Shown in pieces: positions 9,296-16,461 of a stretch of DNA of 64,000 nt. A program made the position numbers and the translations under genes. Each line of letters opens with the position of its first letter. Position 1 is the first letter of the stretch. The DNA comes from Acidimicrobiales bacterium (GTDB lineage Bacteria > Actinomycetota > Acidimicrobiia > Acidimicrobiales > Palsa-688), in NCBI GenBank assembly GCA_036378675.1, contig DASUWA010000027.1:62001-126000 (forward strand), in the 5' to 3' direction. Below the pieces are notes generated by a model. The model saw only the letters and a list, made by a program, of their open reading frames with translations. It was not told where the DNA came from and did not search any database.

Positions 9296-9339
9296 TTGTC
9301 GGCCCCGCGCTCGCTCAGTGCTAGCTCCGGGGCCGACAA
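9296..9339. terminator. Long perfect inverted repeat between two secreted-protein genes
   Basis: TTGTCGGCCCCG (9296-9307) and CGGGGCCGACAA (9328-9339) are perfect 12-bp arms around a 20-base loop. The repeat lies just after the stop of the gene ending at 9359 and before the start of the lipoprotein gene, so it is well placed to terminate the upstream transcript. There is no T tract; an operator role is not excluded. Confidence 0.5.
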
Positions 9340-9358
9340 ACCGGACGGCTGGATCCCT

Positions 9359-10726
9359 CTACAGGGGAGGGAACTGAGAGTTCGGCACCGGCGCCGCCAG
9401 GTTGGCGGTCGGAGCGTCGTGGGTGAAGCCGATCACCGCACAGTTGATGTCGACACCTGACGCACCATACGCAGCCGGCTGACCGGTGGCGGGATCGACG
9501 CCGGTGATCAGGTCGGGTCGGGTGGCAGCCAGGTTGAACACCTGGTTCTCGTCGATCTGGCGCTTGTTCAGGCCCTCATCGATCGCCTTCTGAGTCCACA
9601 GGCCGAGCTGGGCGTCCCACAGGGGGCTGTATGCGTCGGCGTGGCGAGGATCGGTCAGGGTCGGGAAGTCGCCGAACACGTTGAGCAGGTCCCCTCCGTT
9701 GCGAAGGTCGTTGATCAAACCCGTGTTCGCTGCGGACGCGTCCTCGGCGCCGTGCCCGTCAACTATGAGGTTCCGGAAACCCTGGGCCTGGGGATTGTCC
9801 TCGCCCGTCTGGCCGTTGATGAACCCGAACAGGCGCTCCCTGGCCGAGCCGAGGAAGTCATCGCCGCCGTTGTATGCGGCGGTGTCGAGGGCGGGAACGT
9901 ACGTCGAGCGCTCCAGCACGGCGGTCAGGCGTTGGCCGGCGTCCGTGCTCAGGTAGACGATCGGCTGGCCGGCGTCGAATCCCTTGACGAACAGCAGGTC
10001 CGCGAACGACTGCAGGAACTGGCCCGGCGGCGACGGCGGCGCGATGTGCACGCCGAGGACGCGGTCTTCGGTGTTCGTGTGCGTGGTCACGTCGAACGGA
10101 CCGTCACCCGCCGCGACGATCGGCGCGTTGTACACGACGTCCGACCCGGCGATCTTGATGAAGGGGCTGTACCCCGGGCCTGCGACGGAGCCGGGCTGGA
10201 ACTTGGCGAGAGGGAAGCCGTTGGGGCCGGGTACTGCGATCCGGGTGGGGGTGAAGTCCGGAGCGCCCGCGAAGTGCACGACAGCGGGACCGAACTTGTT
10301 CTCGGTGGGGGTCGGGCTGTCGAGAGTCACTGTCTGCACCGCTGCCGGGTCGCTGATAGCGATGTTCGCCAGTTTGGGTGCGAAGTTGACGCCGAGGTCG
10401 TGCGCGAGTCCCTGGTCGGAGGCGTCCAGGAGGACGAACCACACCTTCTCGGTCCTGGAGGGGTTGGTCGGCACGGGTGCCGTTCCGGGGTAGAGCGGCA
10501 GCCGGACCGTCTCGTGGGTCAGGTCAACCTGGATGGCGCTCTCTTCGGTCAGGTGGTCTCTGGGCAGCAGACCACTGAGTTGGCCGAGTCCCTCCGCGGC
10601 GCCGGGACGGTCAGAGGCGTGACTCACAGGCGCGTACGCGATCTGGCTCAGAATGATCCCGGCCGATCCGCCCAACGTGAGCAAAGCGGCGATGAGTCGG
10701 GATCGGCGGACGGTAGGTCGTCTCAT
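9359..10726 (-). CDS. Secreted protein of unknown function
   Basis: 455-aa exported protein. The start MRRPTVRRSRLIAALLT gives an arginine-rich n-region and a hydrophobic helix, with a likely signal peptidase site near SHASDR. An AGGAGAG lies just upstream of the ATG at 10726, which decides against the longer frame from 11140. The mature part contains KVWFVLLDASDQGLAHDLGVNFAPKL, a repeated N/D-G-P pattern, and near the end RPDLITGVDPATGQPAAYGASG. I do not recognise a catalytic motif. It is divergent from the ECF sigma gene at 11058, which could control it. Confidence 0.7.
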   Translation of the reverse strand: MRRPTVRRSRLIAALLTLGGSAGIILSQIAYAPVSHASDRPGAAEGLGQLSGLLPRDHLTEESAIQVDLTHETVRLPLYPGTAPVPTNPSRTEKVWFVLLDASDQGLAHDLGVNFAPKLANIAISDPAAVQTVTLDSPTPTENKFGPAVVHFAGAPDFTPTRIAVPGPNGFPLAKFQPGSVAGPGYSPFIKIAGSDVVYNAPIVAAGDGPFDVTTHTNTEDRVLGVHIAPPSPPGQFLQSFADLLFVKGFDAGQPIVYLSTDAGQRLTAVLERSTYVPALDTAAYNGGDDFLGSARERLFGFINGQTGEDNPQAQGFRNLIVDGHGAEDASAANTGLINDLRNGGDLLNVFGDFPTLTDPRHADAYSPLWDAQLGLWTQKAIDEGLNKRQIDENQVFNLAATRPDLITGVDPATGQPAAYGASGVDINCAVIGFTHDAPTANLAAPVPNSQFPPL

Positions 10727-11057
10727 GTTCTCTCCTGTTCGGGTGGGGCGATGCAGAGGGCACGCGAGATTGAGCGCGGCGTGCCGACTCCTGCGAGAGC
10801 GGGCATTTGGCAGACTCTCTCCAGCTCCTTGTGCCGGCGTATAGTCCTCGGAGCGAGACGACCCGCTACAGACTTTCTGAGAATCCGCACAGACTTTTCC
10901 CGAAATTTGACAAGGGTTCGGGTCACTAATCTTTCGTGAACGAGCAGTCCTGTCCGTCGTCAAAATGGACCCTGCGAGAAAAGCGCGAACGGCGCCACCC
11001 GCGCGACTCAGGCGACGTTTGATGCTGAAGCACCAGCGTGGGGCCATTCGACAGAAC
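10727..11057. promoter_or_regulatory. Divergent promoter gap between a secreted-protein gene and an ECF sigma gene
   Basis: About 330 bases without a convincing gene. A TTGACA at 10909-10914 lies inside a short inverted repeat (CCCGAA at 10900-10905 with TTCGGG at 10918-10923), giving a plausible promoter/operator pair reading towards the sigma gene. The frame of the sigma gene is open back to 10965, so part of this stretch could be coding if an earlier start is used. Confidence 0.35.
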
Positions 11058-11678
11058 ATGACCACGATTGGCCAAGCGGGCGGCCTCAGTGACGTTGAAC
11101 TGGTCACAATGTTGCTCGACGGGAACCAACTGGCGTTCATGGAGCTGGTCGGCCGGCATCATGCGGCAATGATCCGGTTGGCTCGTTCGTATGTGTGTAG
11201 CGAGCAGATCGCCGAGGACGTGGTTCAGGAGACTTGGCTCGCCGCACTCCGCGCGCTTCCTGGCTTCGAGGGACGTTCCTCGGTCAAGACCTGGCTTTAT
11301 CGGATTCTGATAAATCGGGCTCGAAGCGTAAGGGAGAGAGAGCACAAGCACCTCCCGATCAGCAACCTGGAGCGCGCGGTTCAATCAAACCGCTTCAACA
11401 CCAACGGATCATGGTCATCGGCGCCGGCTCCATGGGTTGACGAGGTAGAGGACCGGGTTCGTGCGGAGAGACTGGCAAAGTCCATACGCACTGCGATAGA
11501 CGACCTTCCTGCTGCCCAACGAGATGTGCTGACCCTGCGGGATGTGCAGGGCATGACCGCGGCCGAAGCCTGCCGCATCCTGGACTTGTGCGACAGCCAC
11601 CAACGAGTGCTGCTGCACCGCGCGAGGAGCCGCCTCCGCAACGCCCTCGAAGCCCAGTTCTGGCAGAGCGACACTTGA
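11058..11678 (+). CDS. ECF RNA polymerase sigma factor
   Basis: About 206 aa with the two ECF domains. Region 2 covers FMELVGRHHAAMIRLARSYV to AEDVVQETWLAALRALPGFEGRSSVKTWLYRILINRAR (core binding and -10 recognition). Region 4 covers LPAAQRDVLTLRDVQGMTAAEACRILDLCDSHQRVLLHRARSRLR (-35 recognition). In-frame starts exist at 10965, 11022 and 11058; the last (MTTIGQAGG) is closest to the usual family start. Its stop overlaps the TTG of the next gene, a zinc-finger protein that should be its anti-sigma factor. The promoter it reads is unknown. Confidence 0.88.
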   Translation: MTTIGQAGGLSDVELVTMLLDGNQLAFMELVGRHHAAMIRLARSYVCSEQIAEDVVQETWLAALRALPGFEGRSSVKTWLYRILINRARSVREREHKHLPISNLERAVQSNRFNTNGSWSSAPAPWVDEVEDRVRAERLAKSIRTAIDDLPAAQRDVLTLRDVQGMTAAEACRILDLCDSHQRVLLHRARSRLRNALEAQFWQSDT

Positions 11679-11941
11679 GGCTCTCACGACGCCGACCGCT
11701 CACCTGCGTGGAGGTCGTTGAACTGGTCACAGAGTATCTGGAGGGCGCGTTGTCCCGAGTTGATCGGCGCCGCTTCGAAGTTCACCTGTCCGGATGTCCT
11801 CATTGCGGCGAGTTTCTCAGGCAGATGCAGATGACGATCGCCATCACCGGAGAACTGAGGGTTGATGATCTCAGCCCCGAACTGCAACAGGATTTCATGG
11901 CGCTGTTTCGGTACTGGAGATCGGAGCGCGTTGATCGGTGA
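11675..11941 (+). CDS. Zinc-finger (zf-HC2) anti-sigma factor
   Basis: 88-aa protein beginning with TTG at 11675, overlapping the stop of the sigma gene (TTGA), so translation is probably coupled. It contains LTCVEVVELVTEYLEGALSRVDRRRFEVHLSGCPHCGEFL: the H-x3-C-x2-C zinc site and preceding helices of the zf-HC2/ZAS anti-sigma family. There is no transmembrane segment, so it should act in the cytoplasm, perhaps as a redox or zinc-sensitive regulator. A longer frame from 11588 lies inside the sigma gene and is not expected to be used. Confidence 0.8.
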   Translation: MRLSRRRPLTCVEVVELVTEYLEGALSRVDRRRFEVHLSGCPHCGEFLRQMQMTIAITGELRVDDLSPELQQDFMALFRYWRSERVDR

Positions 11942-12053
11942 GCGCCAGTAGTCCCACCAGGTGCCTCATCGCGCTCGGGAAGGTTGCCTCGGATCTCCTG
12001 TCAGCCCAACCGGTTGTAGATGAGGGCACGATCGTTGCCATGAAATAGTCGCC

Positions 12054-12776
12054 GTGCCAACTCTGCTCGACCGTGCCGGTTACGCGGTAGTCAAGGTACG
12101 ATCACAGTCTGTGAGCACCGCCGACCGTGCCGCCTCGGTAGGACCGGGAGTCAAGGAAGGGCGAGCAGTCGATGCAGAGACCGCCGAGTGGCTCGCATCG
12201 CTCCGCGGCCAGGAGCCGGAGGAAGCCATCACCCGGCTGCATGACTTGCTCCTCCGTGTAGCCCGCAGTGAACTCAGCCGGCGCAACTCTTCCAGACAGA
12301 TCACCGGGCCCGAACTCGACGACCTGGCCCATCAGGCGGCGGCCGACGCCGTACTCCATATCACCCGGCGGATCGATGACTTCCGAGGCGAGAGCCGCTT
12401 CACCACATGGGCCTGCAAGTTCGTGATCTTCGAAGTATCCAGCAAACTGGGACGCCACTTCTGGACCAACCGGCGGGCGGGCGGTGACGACCTCGATTGG
12501 GACCGACTGCCCGAGCGATTCGGGGCGCTCCCGGCGGAAGTGGCCGAATCCCGCGAGCTCGTGGCCGCCGTGCGCGCCGGGGTGGAGAACTGCCTCACTG
12601 ACAAGCAGCGAGACGTGTTCACCGCCATAGTGGTGCAAGGCATCCCGTTGGATGCTCTCGTGCTCAGGATGGACACCAACCGCAACGCCATCTACAAGCT
12701 CATGTTCGACGCCAGGCAGAAGCTTCGGCAAGAGCTCACGGCCCGTGGCTTCATCGACCTGAGGGAGATGCAATGA
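12054..12776 (+). CDS. ECF-like sigma-70 family factor
   Basis: 240 aa from GTG 12054, or 221 from GTG 12111 (VSTADRAAS), which may be the better start. Region 2 is seen as LDDLAHQAAADAVLHITRRIDDFRGESRFTTWACKFVIFEV, and region 4 as CLTDKQRDVFTAIVVQGIPLDALVLRMDTNRNAIYKLMFDARQKLR. The region-2 signature (F-RGES-FTTW) is that of ECF factors. Its stop codon overlaps the ATG of a small zinc-binding protein (ATGA), forming a second sigma/anti-sigma pair 100 bases after the first one. Confidence 0.82.
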   Translation: MPTLLDRAGYAVVKVRSQSVSTADRAASVGPGVKEGRAVDAETAEWLASLRGQEPEEAITRLHDLLLRVARSELSRRNSSRQITGPELDDLAHQAAADAVLHITRRIDDFRGESRFTTWACKFVIFEVSSKLGRHFWTNRRAGGDDLDWDRLPERFGALPAEVAESRELVAAVRAGVENCLTDKQRDVFTAIVVQGIPLDALVLRMDTNRNAIYKLMFDARQKLRQELTARGFIDLREMQ

Positions 12777-12991
12777 CCGGGCTGCCCGCATTCGAGCGGT
12801 TCCTCAACACTGATCCCGAGGATGTCGGGTGCGACGAGGCGATGGCAGTCCTGCACATTTATGCCGAGATCGTTGCCAACGGCGAAGACCCCGACGTGCT
12901 GTATCCGGGCGTCACTGCTCACCTTCGCGCGTGCGGCCCGTGCGCGGAAGACCTTCAGGGATTGCTCGAAGCCATCCGTTCGACATCCTGA
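12773..12991 (+). CDS. Very small zinc-binding anti-sigma candidate
   Basis: 72-aa protein whose ATG overlaps the stop of the preceding sigma gene. It has a cysteine near residue 20 (DVGCDEAM) and the motif HLRACGPCAEDLQGLL, that is H-x3-C-x2-C, as in zf-HC2 anti-sigma factors. It has no membrane segment. Position, overlap and motif together make it the likely cognate regulator of the 12054 sigma factor, though it is shorter than most family members. Confidence 0.72.
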   Translation: MTGLPAFERFLNTDPEDVGCDEAMAVLHIYAEIVANGEDPDVLYPGVTAHLRACGPCAEDLQGLLEAIRSTS

Positions 12992-13111
12992 TACCTCTTG
13001 CATCGAAGATCGCCCGTTCGGTTGGAACAACGCACGCTCGTCGGCGGTCCGATGTGCTACGGCGGTTTCGGCGGCAACCGGTCACGCGAACGAGGGGTGT
13101 CGCCTCCCGCT

Positions 13112-14455
13112 TTAGCGGCGGACATTTGCTCCAAACGGCTGGTCGAGAACGAACTGGGCGACCTGCTGCCCAAGAGCGCTTCCGGCGTTGACGTCGATGC
13201 TCGTGTGCTGACCGGCGAAGATGCGGCTCATACCGGCTTCGTCGGCGGCGGCCTGGAAGCCGGCGAAGTTCCGGGTCACGCCCGCTAGAGCATCCGAGCT
13301 GACCGTAACTGGGCGGTCAGGTCCGAAGAAGGCTGACAGGACCGTGGCTGCAGCTCCGCTTATGGTGCTGTGCGCAGCAGGGTAGGACGGGTCCGCTGCG
13401 GTGTTCCCGGCCTGGGGCAGCCAGGTGGTATTGGCGGGATCGACGGCCGGGTTGCCGGGGGTGCCGGCGCGTATGGCTGTTACGGGCCTCCACAGCTGAT
13501 AGTGGTACTTGGCGTCGTAGAACGCGATGGCGCTGTCGGCGAAGGTCAGGTTCAGATCGGCCAGCAGGTGAGACGATTCCTCGAGGCTGGTTCTGTTCTC
13601 GGTGATCTGGTTGTCGGCGATCTCGTTCCACGTGTTCCAGATCGGCGGTGCCCAGAACTTCGCAATCGTCGTTTCGTCGGGTGTACGCGTGGTGCTTGTG
13701 TTCTGTCCGAGGCTCTGGACCTGGTTGATTGCATCCGCCCACTGGGGACTCGTGAGAGGGGGCGGTGACGGGGGCCTGAACCGGTTGCCGGCTTCGAGCA
13801 CCCAGGGCGTGATGGTGCCCCAGTTCGTGAACACCGCGGGAGCGAAGTTCGGTGGGGTGAGCTGGTAGCCACCTGGCTGCGGGGGGTTGGAGGGGACGAA
13901 AGGATTTGGAGCGGTTGCCGAACCATCGTTCGCTCGCAAGGCGAGAAGGATGGTTGCTGCCCGACTTCCTACGACTATCCCGGAGTGCTTGGCCGCCGAC
14001 TCGGGTATCGCGGCGAGCTGCGTTGCCAGCAGTTGATTGAGCTCGGGGGCGAAACTGGGGAAGAGAGCGAGCAGGGTGTCGTGGGCGGCCTGGTCGGCCG
14101 CGGCATCTGGTCGTGCGGAATGTGGTGCGACCACGCTGAACTGATAGGGGTTGTCGGCGCGGGTGATCGACACGACGGCGTCATATACGGCGGTGTTCAG
14201 GAGCGCGAAACTTCGAGTGGGGTGGATGGTGGCGGGCTGCGCTCCCGGGGTCAGCTCGATCCTGAGCAGCTCTTTGTTCCAATCGACGGCGATCTGCCCG
14301 CTCCCGGGCTTGAAGGCCGCTAGGGGGCCGCCTCGATCGGCGTTGAAGTTCGCTGACGTCGTCGTGTCGCCGTTGGCCGGCCCGGGAGCCGCAAACGCGC
14401 CAGCGGCGATGAGAGCCGTGCCGAGCGCGGCGAGCGTAATCATTTTCCTCTTCAT
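13112..14455 (-). CDS. Secreted vanadium-dependent haloperoxidase / PAP2-superfamily protein
   Basis: 447-aa exported protein with a signal peptide (MKRKMITLAALGTALIAAGAFA). Three motifs of the PAP2/vanadium haloperoxidase fold are in order: KYHYQLWRPVTAIR (lysine and arginine that bind the phosphate or vanadate), PSYPAAHSTISGAAA (serine and acid-base histidine), and SRIFAGQHTSIDVNAG (arginine and the histidine that holds vanadate). Chemistry could be halide oxidation or phosphatase activity; the motifs do not decide. The ATG at 14455 has AAGGAG upstream. It lies downstream of another secreted-protein gene on the same strand. Confidence 0.85.
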   Translation of the reverse strand: MKRKMITLAALGTALIAAGAFAAPGPANGDTTTSANFNADRGGPLAAFKPGSGQIAVDWNKELLRIELTPGAQPATIHPTRSFALLNTAVYDAVVSITRADNPYQFSVVAPHSARPDAAADQAAHDTLLALFPSFAPELNQLLATQLAAIPESAAKHSGIVVGSRAATILLALRANDGSATAPNPFVPSNPPQPGGYQLTPPNFAPAVFTNWGTITPWVLEAGNRFRPPSPPPLTSPQWADAINQVQSLGQNTSTTRTPDETTIAKFWAPPIWNTWNEIADNQITENRTSLEESSHLLADLNLTFADSAIAFYDAKYHYQLWRPVTAIRAGTPGNPAVDPANTTWLPQAGNTAADPSYPAAHSTISGAAATVLSAFFGPDRPVTVSSDALAGVTRNFAGFQAAADEAGMSRIFAGQHTSIDVNAGSALGQQVAQFVLDQPFGANVRR

Positions 14456-14555
14456 GTTCGAATAGCTCCTTCGTTGTTGCGTTTGTTGTGTCGGCATATA
14501 AGGACGGGCGCAGGGTGCTGGTAGGGAAGGAACCGCACCCAGCGCTCCATCCGGC

Positions 14556-15692
14556 CTAGGAGTTGGGGACTATGTCGCCGAAGATCCCGTCGGCTTCGTG
14601 GTTCGGGCCCGCAGTGAAGTACAGAGCGCCTGCGACGACGTTCAGGGAGCCTGCCGGAAAGCGCAGACCCCAAAGGCCGTCGATCGTGAGAGGACCGTGG
14701 CTGCTTTCGAGCTGCCCGAGAAACTGACCGGTGACAGGGTTGAAGGCGTTGATGCGGCCGTCTCCGAAGTTACCGACGAGGATGTCGCCGGCGAACTGCC
14801 CGAATGTGGACGGCGCAAGTGTTACGGCCCAGGGAGAGTCCAGCTTGCCTTCACTGGCGAAGCGCCGCAGCAGATCTCCGTTCGGAGCGAACACGTCGAC
14901 GAAACCGTTACCAGGGCCGGCGTCGTCATCGTGCTTGAAGGCGTCCTGCTTGGCAAAGGTCACAAACAGCTTGCCCCCTATGTTGTGAATACCAAACGGT
15001 GCGAATCCGGCCGGGATGGTCGGGTCGGTGAAGGTGTTGACCGGCTCGAACTTGGAGTTGAACACCTCGACTGTCCCGAACCGGAAGTTGGTCGCGTAGA
15101 TGAAGCTCGCCGTCGGCGTGCTAACGAGCGCCAGTCCCTTGTAGACCGCCCCGACGTCCCCCGCTGCGTCTCGGGCCCTGGAGCTGTCGACCGCCCTCAC
15201 CGCATGAGTCGGATCGACGCCAGGGTTCCAGCCGGCGATGACGCCGTCTTCGGTCGCCCAGAGGAACTTGCTCGGGCCGGACGCCACACCATTGGAGACG
15301 GCGAATCCCGTGGTCGGATTGAAAACGGTCCCATCCGGGGTGCCGGCCGCGCCAGCGCCAGCCGAAGCGGGAGGGGGGATGGACACGACGAGTTGTTGAT
15401 TTCCAGACCCTGGTTGGGGATTGCCTTGACCGTCGTAGAGGGTCGACACACCGGCTGCGTTGTCGGAAACCCATATCGGCAGTCCAGGCCCTGTCGAGGT
15501 TCCCCACGAGTTCTTCAGGTTGGGATCGGTATGTGTAGCCAGGCCGGGAATGTCGGAAACGAGGTTGGTCTGCGCGTAGGAACGGCTGGTCGAGTTGGCA
15601 AGCGCGCCTGGCGCGCTCACTGTCAACCCGACGGTCGTGGACGTGGCGGCGAGCGCCGCAAACACCGCGGCACGTTTTGCAATTTTCTTCAT
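14556..15692 (-). CDS. Secreted TIGR03118-like propeller protein
   Basis: 378-aa exported protein starting MKKIAKRAAVFAALAAT, with a signal peptide ending near ALANS. The opening YAQTNLVSDIPGLATHTDPNLKNSWGTSTGPGLPIWVSDNAAGVSTLYDG and the later WATEDGVIAGWNP and YATNFRFGTVEVFNSKF are characteristic of the TIGR03118 family, predicted beta-propellers found in secreted or cell-wall proteins. No function is established. It is upstream of the haloperoxidase-like gene on the same strand with about 100 bases between them. Confidence 0.82.
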   Translation of the reverse strand: MKKIAKRAAVFAALAATSTTVGLTVSAPGALANSTSRSYAQTNLVSDIPGLATHTDPNLKNSWGTSTGPGLPIWVSDNAAGVSTLYDGQGNPQPGSGNQQLVVSIPPPASAGAGAAGTPDGTVFNPTTGFAVSNGVASGPSKFLWATEDGVIAGWNPGVDPTHAVRAVDSSRARDAAGDVGAVYKGLALVSTPTASFIYATNFRFGTVEVFNSKFEPVNTFTDPTIPAGFAPFGIHNIGGKLFVTFAKQDAFKHDDDAGPGNGFVDVFAPNGDLLRRFASEGKLDSPWAVTLAPSTFGQFAGDILVGNFGDGRINAFNPVTGQFLGQLESSHGPLTIDGLWGLRFPAGSLNVVAGALYFTAGPNHEADGIFGDIVPNS

Positions 15693-15802
15693 CAGATCTC
15701 TCTCTTGTCAGGGTCGGGGGGAGTCGGCGTATGAACCGCGCTCGGCGACATCCAGGCCGAACGTCGGATTAAGCCGGAGCCGCTAGACGATGGGACGCCA
15801 TG

Positions 15803-15844
15803 GCGTAACCCGGCAACGTCATCAGATAGGACGCCGGGTTACGC
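15803..15844. repeat. Perfect 12-bp inverted repeat carrying the GTAAC motif on both strands
   Basis: GCGTAACCCGGC (15803-15814) and GCCGGGTTACGC (15833-15844) are perfect inverted arms around 18 bases. On the minus strand the right arm reads GTAAC-N7-CCTATC (15842 to 15825), one base from the motif seen before the sigma genes. It lies upstream of the TIGR03118-like gene and could be its operator, or a terminator after the STAS gene. Confidence 0.45.
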
Positions 15845-15889
15845 GGCTCCGACTGAATCCTGCAGATTAGAGAGAGGGACTGAATGACG

Positions 15890-16207
15890 TTAGGCAGCGT
15901 CGCTGGTATCGGCACCGACGAATTGACGCTCGAGTCCGAGCAGCTGCAGGCGTGTTCGAACTGGTGGCGGCATGTTGGAGACTCGAAGATCACCATGAAT
16001 GCTCCGGATGAGACGTGCCGAACCAAGAAGGGCACTTATCCCTACAGCGTCTAACGACACCACATCCCGAAGATCGAGGTCGACACGAACGAACGGCCTG
16101 AGTACCTCGTGTACTGCGTGCCTCAAGGCGGTTGCGCTGCACCAGTCGAGGTCCCCAATTGGACGGATGCACACCGCTCCATCAGGGTAAGTCTCAGTCT
16201 TGATCAT
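15890..16207 (-). CDS. STAS-domain protein lacking the usual phospho-serine
   Basis: 105-aa single STAS domain, MIKTETYPDGAVCIRPIGDLDW to GADTSDAA. The loop that normally reads D-S-S-G is here VSLDAVGISALLG, so the phosphorylated serine is replaced by valine. This suggests binding that is not switched by phosphorylation, if it is an anti-anti-sigma factor at all. The ATG at 16207 has AAAGGA six bases upstream. The promoter gap carries the GTAAC-N7-CGTATC motif, divergent from the one before the UbiB-like gene. Confidence 0.78.
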   Translation of the reverse strand: MIKTETYPDGAVCIRPIGDLDWCSATALRHAVHEVLRPFVRVDLDLRDVVSLDAVGISALLGSARLIRSIHGDLRVSNMPPPVRTRLQLLGLERQFVGADTSDAA

Positions 16208-16280
16208 GATGTTCCTTTCGCGACCAGCGCGATGATGCCGGCCCAAAATCGGTCGTCTCTGGGTGGACGCTTCGGTATCT

Positions 16281-16298
16281 GATACGCAGGCGGGTTAC
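16281..16298 (-). promoter_or_regulatory. GTAAC-N7-CGTATC motif before the STAS gene
   Basis: Minus strand reads GTAAC, 7 bases, CGTATC. It ends 74 bases before the ATG at 16207. Confidence 0.5.
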
Positions 16299-16332
16299 CC
16301 GCAGCAAGACAATCGTCCGGTCGTCGGCCGCG

Positions 16333-16349
16333 GTAACCATCCCCGTATC
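16333..16349 (+). promoter_or_regulatory. GTAAC-N6-CGTATC motif before the UbiB-like gene
   Basis: Plus strand reads GTAAC, 6 bases, CGTATC, about 112 bases before the ATG at 16462. It is divergent from the site before the STAS gene, 35 bases away. Confidence 0.45.
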
Positions 16350-16461
16350 TGTTTGATGACGGACTCACCCGAATTGCTTGCCACTGAGACAGGTTGGTGA
16401 CGACCTCTGCAGCGCATGTCCGGGGGGTTCTCGGTGCTCTAGTGACAGGGAGGAAAAAGGG

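Noticed and set aside
9641-10939. A 432-codon open frame on the plus strand, antisense to the secreted protein gene
   Set aside because: Composition is Arg/Gly/Glu/Val-rich without family motifs, and the opposite strand has a signal peptide, a ribosome site and sensible protein sequence. It is a high-GC shadow.
14598-15734. A 378-codon plus-strand frame antisense to the TIGR03118-like gene
   Set aside because: Same reason: no motif, and the minus strand carries clear family sequence with a signal peptide.
16378-16461. Upstream extension of the UbiB-like gene
   Set aside because: The residues before the ATG at 16462 are not family-like, and GGGAGGAAAAAGG lies just before that ATG.
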